62,930 nucleotides of DNA, from assembly GCA_009773555.1 (NCBI GenBank), contig WSXZ01000009.1, positions 1 through 62,930 of the forward strand, written 5' to 3'. The notes under the pieces are model-generated. The model was given only the letters and a program-made list of their open reading frames with translations. It was not told the origin of the DNA and did not search any database. Within the stretch, counting starts at the first letter, position 1. The number at the start of each line of letters is the position of its first letter. This stretch comes from Methylocystaceae bacterium (GTDB taxonomy: Bacteria > Pseudomonadota > Alphaproteobacteria > Rhizobiales > Beijerinckiaceae). Shown piece after piece: positions 28,351 to 37,510 of this stretch. A program made the translations under genes and the position numbers.

Positions 28351-29553
28351 ATGTCGCAACAAAACGCCACGATCGCCGCCCCCGGCCAGCGACTGGCCGG
28401 ACGAACGATCCTGCAGATCGTGCCCGATCTCCAGTCGGGCGGGGCGGAGCGCGCGACGGTGGACGTGGCCGAGGCGCTCAGCCGGGTCGGCGCCCGCTGC
28501 CTCGTCGCGTCGCGCGGCGGCCGCATGGTCAGCGAGCTGCAGTCGAAAGGCGGCGTCTGGGCGCCGTTTCCGGCGGCGACGAAAAATCCCTTCGCGATGG
28601 CGCTGAATTCGGTGCGGCTGGCGCGCATCATCCGCGACGAAGGCGTCGACATCGTGCATGCGCGCTCGCGCGCGCCCGCCTGGGTCGCCTATTACGCGAC
28701 GCGTCAGACCGGCGCAAAGCTCGTCACCACCTATCACAGCGCCTATAGCGGCGCGTCGGCGATCAAGCAGCGCTACAACGCCATCATGTCGGCGGGCGAC
28801 GCGGTGATCGCCATTTCGGAATTCGCCGCCCAGCGCATCCGGGAATTGCATCCGGAAAGCGCGGATCGGATTGTGGTCATCCCGCGCGGCGCGGATCTGC
28901 GCGCCTTCGCGCCCGCCGCCGTCGACCGGCGCCGCGTCGAGCGGCTGCGCGCGGCATGGGGCGTCGCGGCGCATGATCGCGTCGTGCTGCTGCCGTCGCG
29001 GCTTTCCGCGCGCAAAGGCCATTCGGTTCTGGTCGAGGCGACCAAGCGGCTGATCAAGCAGGGGGTCTGTGATCTGCGCGTCGTTTTCGTCGGCGACCCG
29101 CACAGCGACTCCACGCGCCGCGCCTTGGACACGCAGATCGAGCACGCCGGCCTGCGCGACGTCGTTCGCAACGCCGGCTACTGCGAAGACATGCCCGCCG
29201 CCTATATGGCCGCCGCCGTCATTGTCGCGCCGGCGACGGAGCCGGAGGCCTTCGGGCGGATCGCTGTCGAAGCGCAGGCGATGGGGGCGCCGGTGATCAT
29301 TTCCGATATCGGCGCCGCGCCGGAGATCGTCCTGGCGCCGCCGCAGACCCCGCGCCATCTTGCGACTGGATGGCGGACGCCGCCCGGCGATCCGGTCGCG
29401 TTGGCCGACGCCATCGCCGAGGCGCTGAGCCTGCAGGCCTCGGCGCATGACGACCTCGCGCTGCGGGCGCGCCGAAACGCGCAGGAGCGTTTTTCGGTCG
29501 AGGAGATGCAGCGCGCGACGCTGCAGGTCTATGAGCGCCTGCTCGGGCTTTAG
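28351..29553 (+). CDS. Family 4 glycosyltransferase
   Basis: A 400-residue GT-B glycosyltransferase. The N-terminal acceptor domain carries IVPDLQSGGAERATVDVAEAL, and the C-terminal nucleotide-sugar domain has VVLLPSRLSARKGHSVLVEA and the EPEAFGRIAVEAQAMGAPVI loop with its E-x7-E motif. It should add a sugar to a lipid or surface polysaccharide at the inner face of the membrane. I chose the ATG at 28351; an earlier in-frame TTG adds 23 unlike residues, and neither start has a strong ribosome site. It is divergent from the hydrolase gene. Confidence 0.88.
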   Translation: MSQQNATIAAPGQRLAGRTILQIVPDLQSGGAERATVDVAEALSRVGARCLVASRGGRMVSELQSKGGVWAPFPAATKNPFAMALNSVRLARIIRDEGVDIVHARSRAPAWVAYYATRQTGAKLVTTYHSAYSGASAIKQRYNAIMSAGDAVIAISEFAAQRIRELHPESADRIVVIPRGADLRAFAPAAVDRRRVERLRAAWGVAAHDRVVLLPSRLSARKGHSVLVEATKRLIKQGVCDLRVVFVGDPHSDSTRRALDTQIEHAGLRDVVRNAGYCEDMPAAYMAAAVIVAPATEPEAFGRIAVEAQAMGAPVIISDIGAAPEIVLAPPQTPRHLATGWRTPPGDPVALADAIAEALSLQASAHDDLALRARRNAQERFSVEEMQRATLQVYERLLGL

Positions 29554-29630
29554 CCGCAGCGTCAGCTCCGTTCATGCTGACGGCAAACTCTACAACGCAG
29601 AAACGGCGACACCTGAGTTGCGACCGCCCA

Positions 29631-29930
29631 TCATCCCTCGGGGAACAGCAACGGTTCATAGTTCATGGCGCCATGCAGCACATGGATCACATCAACCGTT
29701 TCAATCCCGACCCGATAGAAAATGAGATAATTGCCGTGGACGCGACGGCGGATCCCGGCGTGTTCATAGCGAGCCACGAGCGGGAAGCGTTTCGACATGT
29801 CGTCCAGTCCCTCGGACGCCTCCCGGAGCTCCCGCACGAACGTCACGGCTCTCTCGGGGCTTTCTTGCGCAATATGATCGCCGATCGATTCAAGATCGGC
29901 TTCGGCCTCCTGGGTGATGACAACAATCAT
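29631..29930 (-). CDS. ParE/RelE-family toxin
   Basis: A 99-residue toxin of the ParE group: ITQEAEADLESIGDHIAQESPERAVTFVRELREA, then GIRRRVHGNYLIFYRV and IHVLHGA. It should poison gyrase (ParE) or cleave mRNA (RelE); the sequence looks more ParE-like. It is preceded, with a four-base overlap, by its antitoxin gene. Confidence 0.88.
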   Translation of the reverse strand: MIVVITQEAEADLESIGDHIAQESPERAVTFVRELREASEGLDDMSKRFPLVARYEHAGIRRRVHGNYLIFYRVGIETVDVIHVLHGAMNYEPLLFPEG

Positions 29931-30190
29931 CGGCGCCGGGCTTGCGCCTTGGCCTTGAATTTAGCCTCCAAGCGATCGAAGACCGCCTTCGCGGGCTTCG
30001 CGCGTCCGGCGTCAGCGTCGGCGATGCCCCTCGAAATCGAGGCGTCTAGGGCGGCAAGACGGGCCTCGCGCTCCTGAATGAGGCGAACCCCCTCGCGCAA
30101 GACCTCGCTCTTTGAGTTGTAGCGACCCGACGCCACCAGCTTGGCGACGAAGGCCTCGAGCTGGCTCCCCAAGTCTGCGCTGATGGCCAT
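29927..30190 (-). CDS. ParD-family antitoxin
   Basis: An 87-residue ribbon-helix-helix antitoxin: AISADLGSQLEAFVAKLVASGRYNSKSEVLREGVRLIQEREA is the ParD DNA-binding part, and the Lys/Ala/Arg-rich tail would bind the toxin. AAGGAGGA precedes the ATG. It is first in the toxin-antitoxin operon. Confidence 0.9.
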   Translation of the reverse strand: MAISADLGSQLEAFVAKLVASGRYNSKSEVLREGVRLIQEREARLAALDASISRGIADADAGRAKPAKAVFDRLEAKFKAKAQARRR

Positions 30191-30206
30191 GACACGATCC
30201 TCCTTG

Positions 30207-30227
30207 TGGTCAACATGTCACGGACCA
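30207..30227. promoter_or_regulatory. Inverted repeat in the parDE promoter region
   Basis: TGGTC (30207-30211) and GACCA (30223-30227) are inverted with an 11-base spacer that contains the palindrome ACATGT. The site lies just upstream of the ParD start, where an autoregulatory operator would be expected. The arms are short, so this is tentative. Confidence 0.3.
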
Positions 30228-30448
30228 ATAACTATTATCAAGCGTTCCGACGCTGCGGGCGCGAGACAGCCGCCGAATCGGATAGAGTTCGGCCGTCAAT
30301 CGGACTGATCTCGCGAGCAACGCCCCATTGTCACATCGTCAGGCTGCGCGCCATGCGCCCCGGCGGCGCGACTTTTGCTCTTTTCATCGCCAATCGCCGC
30401 GTGACCCATTTATCCTTCGCTAGGACAGCGCGCGAACGACGAGGCGGC

Positions 30449-32305
30449 ATGACGAGCTCCATCCATCTTGAATCCTATCGCGAGGCGCTGGTCTTTCTGG
30501 CCACGGCGGGCGTCGTCGTCCCGCTGTTTCATCGCATCAAGGTGTCGCCGGTGCTGGGCTTTCTCTTTGCCGGCGCTGCGCTCGGGCCGTTCGGTCTCGG
30601 CCGACTGGCGGACGATCATGAATGGGCGCGCAATTTCACCATCACCAATGTCGAAGGCGTCTCCAATCTCGCCGAATTCGGGCTGGTCTTCCTGCTGTTC
30701 ATGATCGGCCTCGAGCTGTCCTGGGAGCGTCTCGCGCGCATGCGGCGGCTCGTCTTCGGACTGGGGCTCGCTCAGCTGGTGGTGTGCGCAAGCGTGCTCG
30801 CGACTGTCGGCTACTATCATTTTAACGTCGAATTCGGGCCCTCGATGTTGATGGGCATCGCCCTCGCCATGTCGTCGACGGCGGTGGTCCTGCCGGTGCT
30901 CGCCGAAGCGCGGCGCTTAAACAAGACCTCCGGACGCGTCGCGTTCTCGGTGTTGCTGTTTCAGGACCTTGCCGTTGCGCCGGCGCTTTTTCTCGTTTCC
31001 GCGCTCGCCGAAGCCAAGAACGGCGGCTTCACCGGCGAACAGGCGGCGTGGGCGTTTGGGCGGGCCTTCCTCGCCATGGGCGCGCTGATCTTCATCGGCA
31101 GGCTGCTGCTGCGTCCGCTGTTTCGCATGGTCGCGGCCGTGCAGCTGACCGAACTGTTCATGGCGGCCTGCCTACTCGTGGTCATTGGCGAGGCGGCGCT
31201 TTCGGCGGCCGCCGGATTCTCCATGGGCCTTGGCGCCTTCATCGCCGGGCTGCTGCTCGCGGAGACGGAGTTCAGGCGCGAGGTCGAGGTGACGATCGAG
31301 CCGTTCAAGGGCCTGTTGCTGGGGCTCTTCTTCGTTTCGGTCGGCGCAGGTCTCGACATGGGCGCCGTCGCCGATGATCCCCTTCCGATCTTCATATACG
31401 CCGCCGGGCTGATCGCGGTTAAGGGCGTGATCATCTTCGTTCTTGCGCGGCTGTTTGGCGTCGAATGGCGCCCCTCAGCCGAGGCGTCGCTGCTGCTGGC
31501 GCCGGGCGGCGAATTCGCCTTCGCGCTGCTGACCTCGGCGATGGCCGTCGGCGTGCTGCCGGGTCACTATGGCGCCGACGCGATGATCGTCGTCACGATC
31601 AGCATTTTCGCCATTCCCCTTCTTGGCCGGATCGGCGCGGCTCTCGTCCCGCCGGCGACGGAGGCCGAGGACGAACAGCTTTATGCGGATCTCGCGCCGG
31701 CGGCCGAAGTCGCTGAGGACCGCGTCGTGATCGTCGGCTATGGCAGAATCGGCAGCCTTGTCGGCGAAATGCTGAAGCGCCACGACATCCCCTTCGTCGC
31801 CATTGAAAACGTCGTGTCGCTGGTGACGGACGCGCGCGAGAACGGCGTCGAAATCTATTGGGGCAACGCCACGCGGCGCGAGTTCCTGATGCGTTGCGGC
31901 GTGGCGCAGGCGCGCGCGCTCGTCGTGACAATCGAAAATGTCCACGCGACGGGAGAGATCGTCCGTCTGGCGCATGAACTGCGCGGCGATCTCACCATCG
32001 TCGCGCGGGCCCGCGACGCCGACCACGCCACCGAACTCTATAAGCTCGGCGCGACCGACGCGATTCCCGAAACGGTCGAAGCCAGCCTGCAGCTCGCCGA
32101 AACCGTGCTCGTCGATATCGGCGTGCCGATGGGCTTCGTCATCGCCTCGATCCACGAAAAGCGCGACGAGTTTCGCAAGCTGCTGCAGCCGTCCGACGAC
32201 AAGACGCGCGCGCGGCATGCGGAGCGCAATCGAAAGATCCGGCGCGAGCACACCCGCCGGCGCATATCGGGACGCGCGGCGGAAGAAAGCGGGGAGGAGG
32301 CGTAG
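30449..32305 (+). CDS. Kef-type K+/H+ antiporter with TrkA-N domain
   Basis: A 618-residue monovalent-cation antiporter. The first 390 residues form about 12 membrane helices of the CPA2 group (PVLGFLFAGAALGP, LFMIGLELSW, LLFQDLAVAP, GAFIAGLLLAETEFR). A TrkA-N nucleotide-binding domain follows, with VVIVGYGRIGSLVGEML, and a short regulatory tail. It should exchange potassium for protons, gated by NAD(H) or glutathione conjugates. I take the ATG at 30449; the long in-frame extension to 30206 looks non-coding. Confidence 0.92.
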   Translation: MTSSIHLESYREALVFLATAGVVVPLFHRIKVSPVLGFLFAGAALGPFGLGRLADDHEWARNFTITNVEGVSNLAEFGLVFLLFMIGLELSWERLARMRRLVFGLGLAQLVVCASVLATVGYYHFNVEFGPSMLMGIALAMSSTAVVLPVLAEARRLNKTSGRVAFSVLLFQDLAVAPALFLVSALAEAKNGGFTGEQAAWAFGRAFLAMGALIFIGRLLLRPLFRMVAAVQLTELFMAACLLVVIGEAALSAAAGFSMGLGAFIAGLLLAETEFRREVEVTIEPFKGLLLGLFFVSVGAGLDMGAVADDPLPIFIYAAGLIAVKGVIIFVLARLFGVEWRPSAEASLLLAPGGEFAFALLTSAMAVGVLPGHYGADAMIVVTISIFAIPLLGRIGAALVPPATEAEDEQLYADLAPAAEVAEDRVVIVGYGRIGSLVGEMLKRHDIPFVAIENVVSLVTDARENGVEIYWGNATRREFLMRCGVAQARALVVTIENVHATGEIVRLAHELRGDLTIVARARDADHATELYKLGATDAIPETVEASLQLAETVLVDIGVPMGFVIASIHEKRDEFRKLLQPSDDKTRARHAERNRKIRREHTRRRISGRAAEESGEEA

Positions 32306-32310
32306 CGCCC

Positions 32311-33697
32311 CTACAACCTCCACAGGCCGAGCGCGATCGTCGCGAGGGTCAGTGGCGCGCCGACCCTAAAATAGGTCCAGAAGCCGATCGTGACGCCAAG
32401 CGCGCGCGCCCGCTCGACGACGATGAGATTGGCGATCGAGCCGACAAGCGTGAAATTGCCGGCGAGCGTCGAGGCCATCGCCACGCTCAGCCAGGCGCGC
32501 CTCGGATCGCTCAGTCCGACGATGAACGGCTTCAGCGCGAGAACCGCCGGCACATTGCTGACGATGTTGGACAGCACGGCGGAGACGAGCGCGAGCGTCG
32601 GCGCGTCATCGAGTTTGAGCCGTCCGACGTCCGCGATTTCTCCTGGCGTCAGCACAACCTTGTCGAAGGCGCCGACGACGATGAAGAGTCCGGCGAACAT
32701 CAAAAGCAGCGGCCAGTCGATTTCGCTGTAGATTTTCTTCGAGCCGATGCGCCGCGTGAGCAGCAGCAGCCCGCCGGCGATGATCGCCGCTTTGGCGGGC
32801 GGAACGCCGGCGAAAAAGAAGCCGATCATCGCCGCGGTGATCAGCAGCGCTTTCGAGGCGAGCGCCGCATGAAAAGCGCGCGGCGCGGCGACGATCGGCG
32901 TCAGCTTCTCGCGCGAAAAAAATTCGCGCGGAAAAGCGAGCGCCACCAAAAGGATCGTCAGCGCGACGCCGGCGAGGGCGATCGGCCAGAGCGCCTCAGC
33001 GAAGTCGCCGTAGGAAATGCCCGAGGCGGTCGCGATGATCATATTTTGCGGATTGCCGGTGATCGTCGCGACGCTGCCGACATTGGAGGCGAGCGGGATC
33101 GCAAGCACATAGGGGGTCGGATCGCACTTCAGCCGCCGAGCCAGATCGACGACCAGCGGCGGCATGACGAGACAGATCGCGTCATTGACGAGAAAACAGC
33201 CCCGTCGCCGCCGCGACCGCCGCGAGCAGAAAGATCGGACGCCGGGCGACGTCCGCGAGCCAATCGGCGGCGCGGCGGAAGAAGCCGGAAAGGCGCAGAT
33301 TGGCGACGACGATCATCATGCCGAGCAGCAAAGTGATGGCGTCGAAATCGATGGCGCGATAGGCCTCGTCGAGGCTCAAGGCGCCAACGCCGATCATCAG
33401 GCTCGCGCCGAGCAGCGCGCCGCCGGCCCGGTCGAGCCGATAATAGGGCAGCTTGCCGATCGCGAGCACGAGATAGGTCGCCGCGAAGATCGCGCCGACC
33501 GCCGCCGTCTGCGGCGTCGGCGTCGGCAGGCGGCTTACGAGCGACAGAAATTCGCCGAGCCCCAGGATCGCCACAGCGGCCAAGGCCGCGCTCCCCGCGA
33601 CAATGATAGCGACGAGAATCCCAAGCCAGAGTGTGAGGAAAGGGTGGCGCGGGCGATTTGGCGCGGGCTCGGGCGAGGAAGGCATGCAACCCGGCAA
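32311..33697 (-). pseudogene. ArsB/SLC13-type anion transporter, frameshifted
   Basis: Two frames make one ArsB/NhaD/citrate-type anion transporter of about 11 helices. The N-terminal part (33182-33697) carries LPYYRLDRAGGALLGASLMIG and FDAITLLLGMMIVVANLRLSGFF, ending at AAATGLFS. The C-terminal part continues from the next frame as VNDAICLVMPPLVVDLARRLKCDPTPYVLAIPLASNVGSVATITGNPQNM to a stop at 32311. Relatives read GLFSAFLVNDA at the join, so about eight bases (codons for Ala-Phe-Leu) are missing near 33196 and shift the frame. A product would lack half the helices. Substrate (arsenite, sodium or dicarboxylate) is uncertain. Confidence 0.82.
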
Positions 33698-33811
33698 GTT
33701 AGAGCGCGCGGCGTGGAGACGACGCAGGGAGGAGGGGTTATGGCGCCTGGCCTCGGCCGCGCCAAGCCGGCAGCGCCGATTTCCTATTGTGCGGCGTGGT
33801 TAATAGATATA

Positions 33812-33828
33812 TTCCTAGTTGCTAGGAA
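33812..33828. promoter_or_regulatory. Perfect palindromic operator TTCCTAG-TTG-CTAGGAA
   Basis: A 7-3-7 perfect palindrome, 23 bases before the S24 regulator start, overlapping the AT-rich TAATAGATATATT that would be the -10 region. A half-site TTCCTA lies 31 bases further upstream at 33781. It is the likely autoregulatory operator of the downstream repressor, and it differs from the GTTC-N7-GTTC LexA box of Alphaproteobacteria. Confidence 0.65.
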
Positions 33829-33850
33829 ATTCTTCCGAACGCGGCCAGCC

Positions 33851-34495
33851 ATGTCCGACATTCTCACCCATGCTCAGATCTGGGCGGCGATCGATGCGCT
33901 CGGCGAGCGATATGGCATGACGCCGTCGGGCCTGGCGCGTAAAGCCGGCCTCGATCCCACGACCTTCAATCGCTCCAAGCGCGAAACGACGAGCGGGCGC
34001 CAGCGCTGGCCTTCGACCGAATCGATCGCCAAAGTGTTGCAGGCGACCGGCGCCGGGCTCGACGAATTCATGTCCCTGGTGATGGCGAACAGCGCCGCGG
34101 GCCGCTGGCGCCATACGCGGCCGCTGATCGGCCTCGCCCAGGCGGGGGTCGGCGGCTTTTTCGACGATGCGGGCTTCGCCACCGGCGCCGGCTGGGACGA
34201 AATCGACGTCTTGGCCGAGGCCGACGAACATTCCTACGCGCTCGAGATTTCAGGCGACTCCATGGCGCCGCTGTATCGTGACGGCGATGTGGTGATCGTC
34301 TCGCCGGCGGCGCCGGTGCGGCGCGGCGACCGGGTGGTGGTGAAGACCACCTCGGGCGAGATCATGGCCAAGGAGCTGAAGCGCGAGACCGCGCGAACCA
34401 TCGAATTGCGTTCGGTCAATCCGGCCTACCCCGACCGCACGATTCCGCGCGACGAGGTCAGCTGGATGGCCCGCATTCTCTGGGCGAGCCAATGA
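33851..34495 (+). CDS. XRE/S24 repressor (cI/LexA-like self-cleaving regulator)
   Basis: A 214-residue protein with an N-terminal helix-turn-helix (YGMTPSGLARKAGLDPTTFNRSKR) and a C-terminal S24 peptidase fold. The catalytic Ser is S137 in ISGDSMAP and the Lys is K165 in VVVKTTSG, so RecA-stimulated self-cleavage is possible; a cleavage-like Ala-Gly lies in QAGVGGFF near residue 99. A much longer in-frame extension upstream to 33164 is antisense to the transporter and not credible. The perfect palindrome before it suggests autorepression. No phage genes are nearby, so it is a stand-alone regulator. Confidence 0.88.
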   Translation: MSDILTHAQIWAAIDALGERYGMTPSGLARKAGLDPTTFNRSKRETTSGRQRWPSTESIAKVLQATGAGLDEFMSLVMANSAAGRWRHTRPLIGLAQAGVGGFFDDAGFATGAGWDEIDVLAEADEHSYALEISGDSMAPLYRDGDVVIVSPAAPVRRGDRVVVKTTSGEIMAKELKRETARTIELRSVNPAYPDRTIPRDEVSWMARILWASQ

Positions 34496-34521
34496 TACGA
34501 ATTTCGGCCGATCTGCTTGGC

Positions 34522-34630
34522 TGTCATTCCCGACGCGCGCAACGCGCGCGATCGGAAATCCAGTGCAAAACCACCATTTCCGCATCGGCCCTGGATTCCC
34601 GGTCAGGCCTTCGGCCTGCCGGGAATGACA
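34522..34630. repeat. BIME-like palindromic element, copy 1
   Basis: A 109-base element bounded by TGTCATTCCCG and CGGGAATGACA. One arm holds GACGCGCGCAACGCGCGC, the other GTCAGGCCTTCGGCCTGCC, and a CTGGATTCCC motif separates them. It lies between the S24 regulator and the peroxidase gene. Copies 2 and 3 share the architecture. Confidence 0.8.
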
Positions 34631-34769
34631 AGGGTCCAAGCGAAAGGTTCAGCCGGAATCCCTATACGTGTGACGCTTAGCCGCCGACCGACGCATCTAG
34701 CCTCGCGCCCATGCAGCTGTGGTATAAGCTTCAACCTCTTGCGCCGCTTCCATCCGGGTGAAATCCGCC

Positions 34770-35843
34770 ATGCGTCTTTCTTCGATCGTCTCTCTTGTCG
34801 CGCTTCTTGTCGGCGGCCCGGCTTTTGCCGAGGCCGGCCTGAGGGACCGGGCGAAAGAGCTTTTCCAGCCGATTCCCACGGCGCCGCCGGCGATTCCTGG
34901 AGAGACGGCGACGACGGAAAAACTCGCGCTCGGCAAGATGCTGTTCTTCGAGCCGCGACTTTCCGGAAGCGGCGATATGAGCTGCGCCGACTGTCACAAT
35001 CTGAGCATGGGCGGCGTCGACGGCGGCGCCCTCTCGGGGGGCCATAACGCGCAGCTCGCCGGCCGCGAAGTGCTCACCGTGTTGAACGCCATTTTCAACA
35101 AGGCCCAATATTGGGACGGGCGCGCCGCCAATCTTTCGGACCAGGTGGTCAATTCGGTGATGGCCAATCCGAAGGCGATGCTGAAGACGCGCGGCGGCCC
35201 GATGCCGATCAATCCGACGGAGCACGCGATCGCAAAACAGCGCGCCGTCGAGCAATTCAAGAAGATTCCCGGCTATGCGGCGGCCTTCAAACAGGCCTTT
35301 CCCGAACAGAGCGATCCCGTCGCCTATGACAATATCGGCCGGGCCATCGCGTTGTTCGAAGCGACGCTGATCACGCCGGACGCGCCGTTCGACCGCTGGC
35401 TCATGGGGGACGATCAGGCGCTGTCCGACGCGCAGAAGGACGGTCTGAAGCTCTTCATCGAGAAGGGCTGCGCGACCTGCCATAACGGCGTCAATGTCGG
35501 TGGCGGCATGTATGCGCGTTTCGGCGTCGTCAAACAGCCGACCGCGGAATTTCTGCCGCCGGACGACTTGGGCCGCTTCGCGGTCACCAAGGCGATCGCC
35601 GACAAATACGCCTTCAAGGTTCCCTCGCTGCGCAATGTCGAACTGACGGCGCCCTATTTCCACACCGGCGCGACCTTCGATCTGAAGAAGGCCGTGGCGG
35701 TGATGGGCGAAAGCCAGCTGGGCGTCGCGCTTAGCGGTGACGAGACCGACAAGATCGTCGCGTTTCTGGATTCGCTGACGGGACGCCAACCGGAGGTCGT
35801 GCTGCCGATTCTGCCGCCGCGCACCGGGCCGCCGGCGCTCTGA
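34770..35843 (+). CDS. Dihaem cytochrome c peroxidase (MauG/CcpA family)
   Basis: A 357-residue periplasmic enzyme that reduces hydrogen peroxide with electrons from cytochrome c. Two haem-attachment sites are visible, CADCH near residue 75 and CATCH near residue 235. The distal region has WDGRAANLSDQ and FKVPSLRNVELTAPYFHTGA. ATG 34770 begins a signal peptide with GGGTGA eight bases upstream; a GTG at 34758 is an alternative. The gene is monocistronic, flanked on both sides by BIME-like repeats. Confidence 0.92.
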   Translation: MRLSSIVSLVALLVGGPAFAEAGLRDRAKELFQPIPTAPPAIPGETATTEKLALGKMLFFEPRLSGSGDMSCADCHNLSMGGVDGGALSGGHNAQLAGREVLTVLNAIFNKAQYWDGRAANLSDQVVNSVMANPKAMLKTRGGPMPINPTEHAIAKQRAVEQFKKIPGYAAAFKQAFPEQSDPVAYDNIGRAIALFEATLITPDAPFDRWLMGDDQALSDAQKDGLKLFIEKGCATCHNGVNVGGGMYARFGVVKQPTAEFLPPDDLGRFAVTKAIADKYAFKVPSLRNVELTAPYFHTGATFDLKKAVAVMGESQLGVALSGDETDKIVAFLDSLTGRQPEVVLPILPPRTGPPAL

Positions 35844-35868
35844 TATCGCGTCTATCGAACAGTTCGAA

Positions 35869-35976
35869 TGTCATTCCCGACGCGCGCATCGCGCGCGATC
35901 GTGAATTTCAGAAAGAATAATCTTTCGTGAGTTGCTCTGGATTCCCGGTCAAGCCTACGGCCTGCCGGGAATGACA
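35869..35976. repeat. BIME-like palindromic element, copy 2
   Basis: Same ends (TGTCATTCCCG / CGGGAATGACA) and the same arm order as copy 1: GACGCGCGCATCGCGCGC, an AT-rich centre, CTGGATTCCC, and GTCAAGCCTACGGCCTGCC. It sits between the peroxidase and gcvPB genes. Confidence 0.8.
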
Positions 35977-36016
35977 CGCCGAGCGAACGGGCGGTTCCGT
36001 CATCAACGATCCACTG

Positions 36017-37510
36017 CTAAATCGTCGCCGTTTTCCTCTCCCAGCGCAGCACCGGCTTTCTCGCCGCGAGCGCTTCATCGACGCGCCGACGCGGCGCCAA
36101 TCGCGGCGCGGGGCCAAAGCGCGCGACCTCGCCGGCTTTGGCGCTGCGCGCAAGATCGCGCAGCGTCGCGATGAAGAGATCGAGCGAGGCTTTCGATTCC
36201 GATTCCGTCGGCTCGATGAGCATGGCGCCGTGGACGACGAGCGGGAAATAGATCGTCATCGGGTGGTAGCCTTCGTCGATCATCGCCTTGGCGAAATCGA
36301 GCGTCGTCACGCCGGTCCCGCGCAGCCAGGCGTCGTCGAACAGAACTTCATGCATGCAGATGCGATCGCCGAACGGCTGCGTCATCACATCGCGCAGCGA
36401 CGCGCGGACATAATTCGCCGACAGCACGGCGTCTTTCGAGGCCTGGGCGACTCCGTCGCCGCCATGCGCCAGCATATAGGCGAGCGCCCGCACGAACATG
36501 CCCATCTGCCCATGAAAGGCGGTCAGGCGGCCGAAGCTCTGCGTGCCCACGGCCGCTTCGACAAGCTCCAGCGCGTCGCCGTTGCGGCGAATGAAGGGGA
36601 CTGGCGCGAAAGGCGCAAGACGTTCTGAGAGAACGACCGGGCCTGCGCCAGGGCCGCCGCCGCCATGCGGCGTCGAAAAGGTCTTGTGCAGATTGATGTG
36701 CATGGCGTCGATGCCGAAGTCGCCCGGCCGCGCGACGCCGGCGATGGCGTTGAAATTCGCGCCGTCGCAATAGAAAAACAGCCCGCAAGTGTTGGGGTTG
36801 GTCAGCATGATCGCGGCGACGTCGGGAGCGAGCGCCTCTTTGACAGCCTCGGCGCGCACGGTTCCGTCCGCCGCCGCCGGAACGACGCGAACCGAAAAGC
36901 CGAGCAGCGCCGCCGTCGCCGGATTGGTGCCATGCGCCGACTGCGGAATGAGAACGACATTGCGCGTCGCGCTTTCGCCTCTGGCCGCGATGGCGGACTT
37001 GATCGCCATCATGCCGCAGAGTTCGCCATGCGCGCCGGCCTTCGGCGACATCGCCACCGCCTGCATGTTGGTGAGCGCCATCAGCCAGTCGGCGAGAATC
37101 TGCATCAACTCCAGCGCGCCCTGCGCGGTCGATTGCGGCTGCAGCGGATGCAGATCGGCGAAACCTTCATAGCGCGCGATTTTCTCGTTGCTGCGCGGAT
37201 TATGCTTCATCGTGCAGGAGCCGAGCGGATAGAGCCCGGCGTCGATCGAATAATTTTTGCGTGACAGACGCACATAATGGCGCATCGTCTCCGGTTCGGT
37301 GAGGCCCGGAAGACCGATGGGCACATTGCGCTCCAGCGCGCCGAGCCGCGTCGCGACGGGCGCGGGATCGTCGATATCGACGCCGGTCGCGTCAAGCCGG
37401 CCGATCTCGAAGATCAGCGGCTCTTCCTGATCAAGTCCGCGATTGCCGGTGAAGGTCGCGGGCGTTTTGTCGTCATCGAGCGGTTCGACGACTGCGGGTC
37501 TGTCGAGCAT
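36017..37510 (-). CDS. gcvPB: Glycine dehydrogenase (decarboxylating) subunit 2, with an in-frame deletion
   Basis: A 497-residue PLP enzyme subunit that, with GcvPA, decarboxylates glycine and loads aminomethyl onto GcvH. The PLP lysine is in HINLHKTFSTPHGGGGPG; other family segments are YPLGSCTMKHNPR, MSPKAGAHGE and LIPQSAHGTNPA. Relatives have about 18 residues between NPNTCGLF and the FYCDGAN segment (the E-x-IVEIA-AVH-AGGY helix). Here the two join directly near 36777, an apparent in-frame loss of about 54 bases. The missing helix packs beside the cofactor, so activity may be reduced. It is the last gene of the gcv operon and its start overlaps the gcvPA stop by one base. Confidence 0.9.
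   Translation of the reverse strand: MLDRPAVVEPLDDDKTPATFTGNRGLDQEEPLIFEIGRLDATGVDIDDPAPVATRLGALERNVPIGLPGLTEPETMRHYVRLSRKNYSIDAGLYPLGSCTMKHNPRSNEKIARYEGFADLHPLQPQSTAQGALELMQILADWLMALTNMQAVAMSPKAGAHGELCGMMAIKSAIAARGESATRNVVLIPQSAHGTNPATAALLGFSVRVVPAAADGTVRAEAVKEALAPDVAAIMLTNPNTCGLFFYCDGANFNAIAGVARPGDFGIDAMHINLHKTFSTPHGGGGPGAGPVVLSERLAPFAPVPFIRRNGDALELVEAAVGTQSFGRLTAFHGQMGMFVRALAYMLAHGGDGVAQASKDAVLSANYVRASLRDVMTQPFGDRICMHEVLFDDAWLRGTGVTTLDFAKAMIDEGYHPMTIYFPLVVHGAMLIEPTESESKASLDLFIATLRDLARSAKAGEVARFGPAPRLAPRRRVDEALAARKPVLRWERKTATI

Noticed and set aside
33164-33850. Long N-terminal extension of the S24 regulator
   Set aside because: It is antisense to the transporter, has Arg-rich composition, and crosses the operator; the ATG at 33851 gives a normal family protein.
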